NCBI RefSeq assembly: GCF_016812035.1
Contig: NZ_CP069178.1
Coordinates: 1,178,001-1,242,000 of the forward strand
DNA: 64,000 nucleotides
Source: Bulleidia sp. zg-1006
Lineage (GTDB): Bacteria > Bacillota_I > Bacilli_A > Erysipelotrichales > Erysipelotrichaceae
Direction: 5' to 3'
A model generated the notes under the pieces. The model worked only from the letters and a program-made list of their open reading frames with translations. It had not been told where the DNA came from and ran no database searches. Position 1 is the first letter of the stretch. Each line of letters begins with the position of its first letter. The position numbers and the translations under genes were made by a program. Below are positions 1 to 7,748 of this stretch, in pieces.

Positions 1-2178
1 ATCAATTACATTTACTAGCCAACCATTTAATGTACAACTTCTGATAAATTCATCAATTCTATTAACCCCATTCATTTCTTTGAGTGTTACAACAACACCA
101 AACCTAACTCCTACGCCATCTTGGGGAGCTAATCGGTTATTTGTCTTTACTTCCATACCCCAGTTCTTATTTCTATAAGAATCTTTTGGTATCATTCTTT
201 TTGTAGCACTCTCTGCGATATACTTTACGTTATCCCATTTTCTAAACTGTTTTCTGGCTTCAACTTCCAAAAGATAATTTTTTTCTCCATCTAATGTGTC
301 TTCTGTATTCTGTTTATCACCCTTAATATCCTTGATTTTTTTATCATCTCCTATTCGACCAAAATGCAAATTCAATTCTGTATTTGTATAGTCAACACCT
401 TGCAATCTATCACACAATGGGAAATAACACATCGTAGCCTTCGCAATATATGGATACTTATTATCCTTTAGAGGAACTGGAAAATCGTAGTTATAAGTAT
501 TCCATTTTTCACTAATATCTGATACCACAAATTTTATTTCATCATCTTTTGTCTGAATAATATCGTTTATATGAATTGGTACAACTCCATGCCCATATAA
601 AGCAACTTCCTCAGGAGTCGGTTTTTCATCCCAACCTCTTGCAGCATCAATAATCATGGCTTTTGCAACTTCTCTATTAAGTCCTAACACATCAATTAAA
701 TAAGATAATTTTCTCGCAATCCAAGGTGCAGCATAAGAAGTACCAGCAACACTTGCAGCCCCTAAAGGTTCACAAACCCTAATGTACTCTTCTTCACTGC
801 CACCATAATAGCTCACATCAGGCTTTGCAAAGAAAGATAATACTAATCCTTTACGAGCATATTTAGTAGACAGACCATTCTTACTAACCGAATTTACAAC
901 TATACTATTAACAGAATCTGCCGGAGATCCTATTTTTACTATATCTGCACTTGGTTTATTTGTTCCTGCCACAACAAATATTACATTGTTTTCAAACTGA
1001 ATTTTATCTAATGTTGCAGCTTCAGCAGAAATAAAGTTGTCATTAATTTCCTGATTACTACCAAGTGAAATATTCCAGACTTTTATATCTGAATTATTTA
1101 CTACAATACTCTTTATTTTCTTTATTATTGAAAATGAAGAAAATTCAGCACCTACCGCTACTCCAAAATGCCTAACCTTAAACCTTCCACAGCCATCATC
1201 CAGCCAAGGATTTAATCTTGCTCCATCAACAATAATGGAAGATACTGCTGTACCATGATTATAATCTTTTGGATTTTTTGGTATATCTTCTGAGACCATA
1301 TCATGATATTCAACCCAATCACTAAAATAAACACTTTCATCAAATAAGGTATCTATCACCCCAATTGTCGGTTCAATAGTTGGGGATGGTATAGTTACCA
1401 TTTTTGTTTGATACTCATTGATAAAATCATCAGGTGATAAACTTGACAAATCAACGGTTGCCATTGAAACAAGATAAGGAGCTTTTTCGAAAAGTAGTTC
1501 TACCTGCTTTTCATCTAAGTAAACAGTTTGATTATCTAAAATTCTGCTACTTAAAATATCTATCCCTAATCTTTCAAATAATAATTTTGTATCTTTTCTT
1601 ACATCATACAAAGTTATAATACTCTGTTTTACATCTATCGTAGGTGACTCTATCTCAAAAGAATCGATATACGATACATCTGCAATCACCTGTTTAAATA
1701 TGGACATACTTACAGAAAGGTTTTTAAAAACTTCTGAATTAACAATACTTTTGTCTTCAAATTTGCTCTTGCTGATATTTCCTTCAAATTTTTGAGATAA
1801 TATATTTGAAGTATTTACAATTAACTCTATGCTTTTAGTTAAATCATCCTCATCAAGAAAATACGTTATTATATGCTTACTCTTATCTAAATTAAATTTT
1901 GCTCCAACAATTGCATCATTAGAAGTCGTCCCTTTAAAAAGTCCTGCAATTCGATTACTTTTCGCAACAATTTTATTATAATAAACACTAATTAAAATTC
2001 CTTCAAACGGCTTTGTTTCTTTATCCCAAAATTCTTTAATTTGGCTTAACTGAGATTTTAACCTTAACAAATGCTGTGTGCTAACATCATTTTTTCCATT
2101 CATGGCTATACCTCCACGCATACCATTTTTACTGGCTTGCACAAAGCGCTTACCTCTTAATTCCAAGACATTATTCAC
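1..2178 (-). CDS. ietS: Subtilisin-like serine protease, IetS-type (3' end outside window)
   Basis: Predicted S8-family serine protease, the protease half of an IetA/IetS pair. These pairs were described as a plasmid stability/incompatibility system and later as an anti-phage system. Reading the minus strand, the subtilase triad is present in order: Asp in GVIDTLFD, His in DYNHGTAV and Ser in GTSYAAP. About 240 residues precede the protease domain, with no signal peptide, so a cytoplasmic enzyme is likely. I chose the GTG at 2178 because AAGGAGG stands nine bases upstream and the codon overlaps the ietA stop, implying translational coupling. An ATG at 2103, also behind GGAGG, is an alternative. 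The C-terminal end runs off the window. The role in defence is inferred from family and pairing only. Confidence 0.85.
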   Translation of the reverse strand, partial: MNNVLELRGKRFVQASKNGMRGGIAMNGKNDVSTQHLLRLKSQLSQIKEFWDKETKPFEGILISVYYNKIVAKSNRIAGLFKGTTSNDAIVGAKFNLDKSKHIITYFLDEDDLTKSIELIVNTSNILSQKFEGNISKSKFEDKSIVNSEVFKNLSVSMSIFKQVIADVSYIDSFEIESPTIDVKQSIITLYDVRKDTKLLFERLGIDILSSRILDNQTVYLDEKQVELLFEKAPYLVSMATVDLSSLSPDDFINEYQTKMVTIPSPTIEPTIGVIDTLFDESVYFSDWVEYHDMVSEDIPKNPKDYNHGTAVSSIIVDGARLNPWLDDGCGRFKVRHFGVAVGAEFSSFSIIKKIKSIVVNNSDIKVWNISLGSNQEINDNFISAEAATLDKIQFENNVIFVVAGTNKPSADIVKIGSPADSVNSIVVNSVSKNGLSTKYARKGLVLSFFAKPDVSYYGGSEEEYIRVCEPLGAASVAGTSYAAPWIARKLSYLIDVLGLNREVAKAMIIDAARGWDEKPTPEEVALYGHGVVPIHINDIIQTKDDEIKFVVSDISEKWNTYNYDFPVPLKDNKYPYIAKATMCYFPLCDRLQGVDYTNTELNLHFGRIGDDKKIKDIKGDKQNTEDTLDGEKNYLLEVEARKQFRKWDNVKYIAESATKRMIPKDSYRNKNWGMEVKTNNRLAPQDGVGVRFGVVVTLKEMNGVNRIDEFIRSCTLNGWLVNVID

Positions 2179-3238
2179 TGCCTACTTCCTCCTTCTTTAA
2201 CTTTCTTGATACAGCACTTTTAGACTCTCCTTTTAATTTTTCTATTTCTCTTACAGTAAAGCCTTCTTCATGAAGTTGGCTTACGTCCTTTTGATCCAAG
2301 TTTCCTATCAAACTATTGTACAATCTTTTCAAATAATCATACTCAGAACCAACATCACTAAATGCAAGTGATGTTTTTATAATGTTTTTTAATTCTCCAG
2401 GATAAGGTATTTTCTTTGCTATCTTCAATATTTTTTTAAATAATCTTGTGTCCTTGGATATTCCTTTAAAATTCTTGATAAATGAAGAAAAATAATATTC
2501 AGCAACTTCTATTAAATCCTCATCACTATACCTATTGAAATTAATAACAGCATCAAATCTCCTAATTAAGGCTTTATCAAAATTTGAATATAGATTAGTT
2601 GTTGCAATAAGTACAATCTCTTTATTAAGGTCTGTCAATCTATCTAATTCTCTTAAAATTGTAGATGTTACTCTTCCCATCTCTCTAATATCATTAGAAT
2701 TAATTCTATCCAAAGCAATAACATCAATTTCATCAAATAAAACCACAACCTTATTTGCATTTGGAAGCATATTTATTTCTCTAAATACCTTTATTATGTT
2801 TTTATTAGTCTGTCCCAACTTGCTATCTATCAAGTTTTCAAAATCCACCCTAAAAAGAGATCTATCCAATAATCTTGCAACATTTTTGGTTGCTTCTGTT
2901 TTCCCACTTCCCGGTAATCCTTCAAATAAAAATTTATTAATACCAACATTATGGTTTACAGCGTTAATAATACCTTTTATATCTTCTGTTATTTCAAGTG
3001 GTAAATTTAAAGCCTCTAAATTTCTTATTTCTACTTGTTTTAAAAACTCACTTTCAAAATCACTACTTTGTGGTGAATATAAATTTGATTCAGATATTAA
3101 CCCCATAATATATTCGGATAACTGATAATCTCCTATGCTATCAAAATATCTTGCGATTGCTATCGCCTCATTCCTAAAGGAATTTTCATTCCTTTCCACA
3201 TGGTATTTTATTAAATTCAAAACATTTTGTTTTTTCAT
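2171..3238 (-). CDS. ietA: AAA+ ATPase, IetA-type, with C-terminal helix-turn-helix
   Basis: AAA+ ATPase of 355 residues, partner of the downstream subtilase. It shows Walker A (GLPGSGKT, near residue 107), Walker B (VVVLFDEID), a sensor-like IATTN and an arginine-finger-like RRFD. The last 40 residues (SQLHEEGFTVREIEKLKG, then SKSAVSRKLKKEE) look like a sigma-region-4-type helix-turn-helix, which could bind DNA and perhaps regulate the pair itself; that part is inference. The stop overlaps the GTG start of ietS. In studied IetAS systems the ATPase and protease act together and one can restrain the other. The gene lies next to debris of a second ICE, so it is probably cargo of a former mobile element. 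Confidence 0.85.
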   Translation of the reverse strand: MKKQNVLNLIKYHVERNENSFRNEAIAIARYFDSIGDYQLSEYIMGLISESNLYSPQSSDFESEFLKQVEIRNLEALNLPLEITEDIKGIINAVNHNVGINKFLFEGLPGSGKTEATKNVARLLDRSLFRVDFENLIDSKLGQTNKNIIKVFREINMLPNANKVVVLFDEIDVIALDRINSNDIREMGRVTSTILRELDRLTDLNKEIVLIATTNLYSNFDKALIRRFDAVINFNRYSDEDLIEVAEYYFSSFIKNFKGISKDTRLFKKILKIAKKIPYPGELKNIIKTSLAFSDVGSEYDYLKRLYNSLIGNLDQKDVSQLHEEGFTVREIEKLKGESKSAVSRKLKKEEVGSE

Positions 3239-3386
3239 ATTTCCATACCTCCTATTTTTTCATTATTATATCACAAATCGGGACAAATTTCTATATTTAT
3301 GGGACAAATATTTAAAATTTTAATTTCTGTATGAAAGGGTATATTAGCGTTCCTTCATGAATAAAAAAGAGCCGGTGCAGTTCATT

Positions 3387-3604
3387 TGACCTTGCATAAT
3401 GGTACGGTTAAAGCGTTCTCTCCAATAGTCGAACTTGGCACAGGCTGTCGCTTCAGGATTTTTATCATAGATACTTAACTGACTTCTAAAGTCGTATCTT
3501 TAATCGTTTCCGACAACCTTTAAGAGCTTCAGATATTCTGCTTTACTATGAAGCACATCTTGTTTTACAAGCTCCAAAATGTTATGAAAATCATTTATTC
3601 GCAT
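3387..3604 (-). pseudogene. 5' fragment of a second giant methylase/helicase gene
   Basis: The first 72 codons closely match the start of the 2773-residue helicase at 27405-35726 (about 55 of 72 residues identical), including [17 protein letters not shown] and WRERFNRT. Codon 35 is TAA (3500-3502) where the intact copy has CAA. Similarity ends after MQGQ and is followed at once by a GCACCGGCTCTTTTTT sequence. That resembles the 3' arm of the terminator at 26648-26682, downstream of the same operon in the intact ICE. An internal deletion of several kilobases therefore seems to have joined the start of the helicase gene to the operon end. The start still has a good AAGGAGG. It is a remnant of a related but distinct ICE. 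Confidence 0.85.
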
Positions 3605-3688
3605 TTTTACCTCCTTCTTTTTTCCAAACAAAAAGGTGGTTAGATTTTTTACCGACCCCCAAAAGTCAGACTTTTTTAGCGTAGCAGT

Positions 3689-3931
3689 TTATATGGCTGC
3701 TCCAACCATCGGTATTCCGTATGGACTAACTAAAAATCCAATAATCAATGCTTCGATTCCAATGGTAACTTCTTTTTGCAAAAAAGATGCTATTGCTCCA
3801 AATATACAAAACATCATCAGCAAGTATAACAATGCTGTTCCTATGCTGATCAGGAATGTTAGAAATGCAGTGAGAATACTAAGCAGCAAACTGATTGGAA
3901 ACAAGATTATTTTTATTATCCACCTAATCAT
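3689..3931 (-). CDS. Small membrane protein, CD1845-like, truncated second copy
   Basis: Protein of 80 residues with two or three hydrophobic segments, very similar to the 93-residue protein at 56010-56291 at the other end of the ICE (shared KIILFPISL, LSILTAFLTFL and FCIFGA). It stops after GAAI, where the other copy continues with about 13 more residues, so it is probably shortened. The function of this family is unknown; members are common in Firmicutes conjugative elements. It lies between the end of rumA and the helicase fragment, the same order as in the full ICE, and is read here as part of a second ICE remnant. Whether it is still expressed cannot be told. Confidence 0.6.
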   Translation of the reverse strand: MIRWIIKIILFPISLLLSILTAFLTFLISIGTALLYLLMMFCIFGAIASFLQKEVTIGIEALIIGFLVSPYGIPMVGAAI

Positions 3932-4089
3932 TTCTTATTCCTCACTTTCCAATCCATTCCTTGTATCTCCACACACCATATCAATGCAAACATTCACATC
4001 AATATAATTTTTCAGGACTTTTTTTCGTCCTCCATCGCCATCTTCATTAAAGACATAATGCTTGTAAAACCGCTTAAAATGCAGGATTT

Positions 4090-4512
4090 TCACGATTTCA
4101 CTCTTTGTATCAACGCTATGCACTCCACATGTGTTGTCATCGGGAATAAATCAATTGGCTGAACTAATTTAATCTTAAATCCCATCCCCTGTAAAATCTC
4201 TAAATCCCTTGCTAAAGTACTTGGGGCACAAGAAATATACACCATCTTCTCAGGTTTCATCTTTTCAATTGACTTCAATGTTTCTAATGAACAACCCTTA
4301 CGAGGCGGATCCACAATCACAATGTCAATATTTTCCTTATTCCCAACAATCTTCTTAGCTCCATTCTGCGCATCCATACACCAAAATTCCAAATTATCAC
4401 ACTGATTTAATTGTGCATTTACTTTCGCATTCTCAATCGCTTCCGGCACAATCTCAATTCCAATTACTTTTTTAGCCTTCCTAGAAGCCAAAATACCAAT
4501 CGTCCCAGTCCC
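4090..4512 (-). pseudogene. rlmCD: rumA/rlmCD 3' part, separated from its 5' half by the ICE
   Basis: Encodes the C-terminal 140 or so residues of a 23S rRNA (uracil-5-)-methyltransferase: GTGTIGIL of the SAM-binding motif, IVDPPRKGC, and the catalytic cysteine region SCAPSTLARDL. It matches the missing end of the gene at 56465-57376. Joining the two at GG restores DLYCG-TGTIGIL in frame and gives a protein of about 445 residues, normal for the family. An alternative start (TTG at 4524, inside the ICE end) would allow a short separate product, but without the TRAM domain, the Fe-S cluster and half of the SAM site it should be inactive. Confidence 0.93.
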
Positions 4513-4536
4513 CTCTCGTGTCAAGCGAATGACACA
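4510..4536. other. ICE left end (attachment junction)
   Basis: Junction of rumA and the ICE. Next to the C run at 4510-4513 comes TCTC, then GTGTCA, six bases, and TGACAC (4519-4536). The right end has the mirror arrangement. Rebuilding the circular form gives arms TGACACGAGAG and GTTTCGTGTCA on either side of GG, a near-perfect inverted repeat of the kind large serine integrases bind. The presumed crossover dinucleotide is CC on the plus strand at 4511-4512. The exact cut is inferred from reading-frame restoration of rumA and from symmetry. Confidence 0.85.
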
Positions 4537-4543
4537 AAATATA

Positions 4544-4561
4544 TTGTCTATTTTTAGACAA
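4544..4561. repeat. Perfect hairpin next to the ICE left end
   Basis: TTGTCTA, four T, TAGACAA: seven paired bases, 8 bases inside the left attachment region. It could be an accessory recombinase site or part of a bidirectional transcription stop. Function inferred only from position. Confidence 0.4.
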
Positions 4562-4562
4562 C

Positions 4563-4586
4563 AAAAGAGAGTGATTTCTCACTCCC
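4563..4586 (-). terminator. Terminator after the recombinase operon
   Basis: On the minus strand GAGTGA, four bases, TCACTC is followed by TCTTTTGTT. It lies just after the stop of the last recombinase gene and before the rumA remnant, so it would isolate the host gene from ICE transcription. Confidence 0.55.
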
Positions 4587-4594
4587 TCATGTGT

Positions 4595-6088
4595 CTATTT
4601 CCATATGATTTTCTGAACGATGCTGCCCTCACATAGAACAGAGTCAATGTACTTTTCCATTAGCTCCCTCGTAAGCTCGTTGTCCTTGACAACTTCAACT
4701 TGTTTGGAAAGTTCCTCTATTCTTTCCGATAGGCTTTCAAGTTCTTTGTCGATGCTCTTTTTAGTTTCTATAAATTTGAGCTTCGTCATCTTACCGAGTT
4801 TGTATTTTTCAAAGTCTGAAGTCTTTTTAGCTTCAAGTCTTGCGACTTGCTTTTCCAAATCTTTAATGCTTGTCCTATCCTTTTGCTCAGGTTTAACCTC
4901 GCCATATTTTTCTTTGATAAGAGCTAAAACCTGTTCCTCAAGCGTCTCAGCTCTTGAGTTCTTATGTTCCACATTGTTGCATTTACAAATTCTACAATGA
5001 AAATACCTGTGTACTCTTACGCTTCCATCAAGTCTCGGTCTTTTTGAGTGAACAAATCCCAAGATGTGATTACAAGTAGGGCATTTAGCAAAGCCTTGAA
5101 GTGGCGAATGCTGTCTCCATGGATAATCGGTATTCTTACCTTTAATAAAGCGTCTGCTTTCTTTTATGGCTTGAACCTTATCAAATTCTTCCTGAGAGAT
5201 AATAGCTTCGTGATGGTTATACACCCTGCCCCATTCCTCTTTTGGATGAAACTTGAAGCTTCCAGGTGTCAGCACTGATTTTTCTTGCATATTAAAAACA
5301 TAAGTGCCTGTGTAATTTTCGTTTGAGAGCATATCCGTTACAGTTCCGTTTGTCCAAGTAGGATTTTTTCTGTTTTCCGAAGATACGATTTTATACTCGT
5401 AGTCCATATTGGTAAGCTCTTTTTTACGCTCATTCGGTGTTGGGATATTCTCTGCATTCATTACGGTTGCAATCTTTCTGGTAGCCATTCCGCTTAACGC
5501 TAAGTCAAATACTTTTCTGACTATCCAAGCCGTTTTTTCATCAATGATAATATTGTGCTTATCAGCCGGATCTTTCATATATCCAAGCGGAGGACTCCAG
5601 GCAAGGAATTTTCCTTGCTTTTTAAGTTCCGTTGAAACCGACTTAATCTTCTGCGAAATATCCTTTGTATAGAAGTCATAAAGCAGTCCCTTGAACTGAA
5701 TATCAAGGTCTGTTCCATTTCCTTTTTCTTTGGCACTGTCATATCCGTCATTTATGGCTATAAATCTGATACCGAGGAATGGAAAGATATTTTCAAGGTA
5801 ATCGCCAAGAGCAATATAGTCTCTCATAAACCTTGATAGGTCTTTTACGATGATTGTATTTATCTTTCCGGACTTTACTTCCTCAAGCATTCTTTGAAAA
5901 GAAGGACGCTTTTCGTTTGTTCCGGTATAGCCGTCATCAATATATTCTTCCCTTTGAAAAGATTTAAACTCCTCATTTTTATTGAGATAGTCATTTAGAT
6001 ATTGCCTTTGATTTATGATGCTTTCGCTCTCGTCTTTCTTCATCTGATCTTCTACGGAAAGTCTGATATAAAGGGCTATCTTACTCAT
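4595..6088 (-). CDS. Large serine recombinase 1
   Basis: Site-specific recombinase of the large serine family, 497 residues. The resolvase-type catalytic domain is N-terminal (YIRLS with the catalytic serine, then KDLSRFMRD). A recombinase domain follows, then a zinc-ribbon with CPTC and CRICKC, and a coiled-coil-rich tail (about 400-490). It is the last of three overlapping recombinase genes; its ATG follows GGGAGG and overlaps the end of the preceding gene. Because the rumA site lies directly downstream, this or one of its partners should integrate and excise the ICE. Which of the three is needed cannot be told from sequence. Confidence 0.93.
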   Translation of the reverse strand: MSKIALYIRLSVEDQMKKDESESIINQRQYLNDYLNKNEEFKSFQREEYIDDGYTGTNEKRPSFQRMLEEVKSGKINTIIVKDLSRFMRDYIALGDYLENIFPFLGIRFIAINDGYDSAKEKGNGTDLDIQFKGLLYDFYTKDISQKIKSVSTELKKQGKFLAWSPPLGYMKDPADKHNIIIDEKTAWIVRKVFDLALSGMATRKIATVMNAENIPTPNERKKELTNMDYEYKIVSSENRKNPTWTNGTVTDMLSNENYTGTYVFNMQEKSVLTPGSFKFHPKEEWGRVYNHHEAIISQEEFDKVQAIKESRRFIKGKNTDYPWRQHSPLQGFAKCPTCNHILGFVHSKRPRLDGSVRVHRYFHCRICKCNNVEHKNSRAETLEEQVLALIKEKYGEVKPEQKDRTSIKDLEKQVARLEAKKTSDFEKYKLGKMTKLKFIETKKSIDKELESLSERIEELSKQVEVVKDNELTRELMEKYIDSVLCEGSIVQKIIWK

Positions 6089-7748
6089 TTTCTGTACCTC
6101 CCATCAGCATATCCATATTAAATTTAAAAACCACCTCAAAGTTGTGATTGGCATAAGCGATTATCTTTTCTACAAGGCTGTGAATTAAATCGCCCGAAAG
6201 CTTTTCAATTTCCTTTGCCGAGAATACATCCTTTATCCATTTGAGTGATTTTCTCTTTTCCTTTTCAAGCTCTTTTGCCTTGTTTTCAAGGGCAATCACT
6301 TCATTGTTAATCGTTGCTATATGACTTAGAGCAATTTCTCTTTTCAATGAATAAAGCTCTCTGTCAATCTTTCCAAGGCGATATTCCTCATACGCCTTTT
6401 GAATAAGCAACTCTTCTTTCAGCACCTTATCTTTTAGCTTATCAATATCTTTTGTGGCAAGGGAAAGCCCCTCATCAAATCTCAAAGACACTCTTTCAAT
6501 AAACTTTTTCTTACTTGTAGCTTTGGTAATAAACTCGGCTACTTTATCGCTGATAGCCTTATCTAAATCTCTTTCCATGACGAAGACACTTTTTTCTTTT
6601 TCAAGTGTTCCCGTATAGGTGTCATTTTGAAAAGAATAGTAAAGTCTATCCTGATTTTTACCGTATATTCTTGTTCTTCTAAAAAGCTCTTTGCCGGTGT
6701 TATTGTTGAAAACCAAGCCCTTATATCTATTTTCATAATCTCTTTCAAAGTCGTGCATTTTAGCAGCAAAACGATGATTTTCATATCTTTGTTTTCTACC
6801 CTCAAGCACCTTTTCAAAATCTTCTTTTGAAATAATAGGCTCGTGAGCATTTTCAAATACTATCTGCTCATTTTCCTCTACAAAATGCTGTTTTACACCC
6901 TTTGCAAGATTTTGCTGTCTTACTCCCTGCACCAATGTGCCTGTATAGGCTCTGTTTGTAAGGATTTTAGAAATAGTAGACTTATGCCACTGCGGTTCTC
7001 CCTCAAGCCTGTAAACTCTTCCGGTCTTGTAGTAAACCATACCTGTGGCATAGCCTTTTTTATTAAGGTGTCTTGCAACTTCATACTGGCTTTTTCCCTC
7101 AAGAGTTAAGCGAAACATCTCTTCTACAATGAAGCGAACTTTTTCATCTATCTCTAATTTCTGTCCCTCTTTTAACTTTACAACCTTATATCCATAAGGC
7201 GGAACAGTACCGATAAAATATCCGTTTTTTGCCCTGTTATGCTTACTTGTTTTTATCTTGACGGAAATATCTTTGGCATACATATCGTTGACGATATTTT
7301 TAAGTGTTACCTCAAATGACTTTTTAGAGTCTAAGTCCTTTACGGTATCAACCTTGTCATTAACCGAGATAAATCTAACGCCTAAAAACGGAAACACCTT
7401 ATCAATCAGTCTTCCCATTTCAAGATATTCTCTGCCAAGTCTTGATAAGTCTCTTATGATAATGCAGTTTATCTTTCTGTCCTTAATATCCTGCATCATC
7501 TCCTGAAACTGAGGTCTTTCAAAATTTGTTCCGCTGTATTCATAGTCCGTATATGTGTTTAAGACCTTAATATTTTCTTTTAAGGCATATTCTTTACAGC
7601 AAAGCACCTGCGTTTCAATGGAAGAAGATTTCTCTCTCCATTCTTCTTTTCTTTCGGATGACAACCTTGTATAAATACCAGCTTTATAAAATATCTTGTC
7701 AATGCTATCCTCAGCTTTTTGAGCATATCTTTTGGAAGTCCTTGCCAT
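6081..7748 (-). CDS. Large serine recombinase 2, without an evident zinc ribbon
   Basis: Second large serine recombinase, 555 residues, with YTRLSSE and RDLSRLGRE in the catalytic domain, a central recombinase domain and a lysine/glutamate-rich coiled coil near 440-520. Its two sisters have paired CxxC motifs after the recombinase domain. The matching stretch here (around residues 340-380, GLVFNNNTGKELFRR) has no cysteine pair, so the zinc ribbon is degenerate. That resembles accessory members of multi-recombinase sets. The ATG at 7748 follows GGAGGTG and overlaps the stop of the third gene; an upstream TTG at 7754 is unlikely. Confidence 0.9.
   Translation of the reverse strand: MARTSKRYAQKAEDSIDKIFYKAGIYTRLSSERKEEWREKSSSIETQVLCCKEYALKENIKVLNTYTDYEYSGTNFERPQFQEMMQDIKDRKINCIIIRDLSRLGREYLEMGRLIDKVFPFLGVRFISVNDKVDTVKDLDSKKSFEVTLKNIVNDMYAKDISVKIKTSKHNRAKNGYFIGTVPPYGYKVVKLKEGQKLEIDEKVRFIVEEMFRLTLEGKSQYEVARHLNKKGYATGMVYYKTGRVYRLEGEPQWHKSTISKILTNRAYTGTLVQGVRQQNLAKGVKQHFVEENEQIVFENAHEPIISKEDFEKVLEGRKQRYENHRFAAKMHDFERDYENRYKGLVFNNNTGKELFRRTRIYGKNQDRLYYSFQNDTYTGTLEKEKSVFVMERDLDKAISDKVAEFITKATSKKKFIERVSLRFDEGLSLATKDIDKLKDKVLKEELLIQKAYEEYRLGKIDRELYSLKREIALSHIATINNEVIALENKAKELEKEKRKSLKWIKDVFSAKEIEKLSGDLIHSLVEKIIAYANHNFEVVFKFNMDMLMGGTENE

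Noticed and set aside
2535-3125. 196-codon open frame on the plus strand opposite ietA
   Set aside because: Lies wholly antisense to a well-supported AAA ATPase, has no ribosome site and a leucine/serine-rich composition typical of a mirrored frame.
3935-4123. 62-codon minus-strand frame between the rumA end and the membrane-protein remnant
   Set aside because: Overlaps the rumA 3' end in another frame, no recognisable domain and no clear ribosome site; may be a scrap of the second ICE but cannot be supported.
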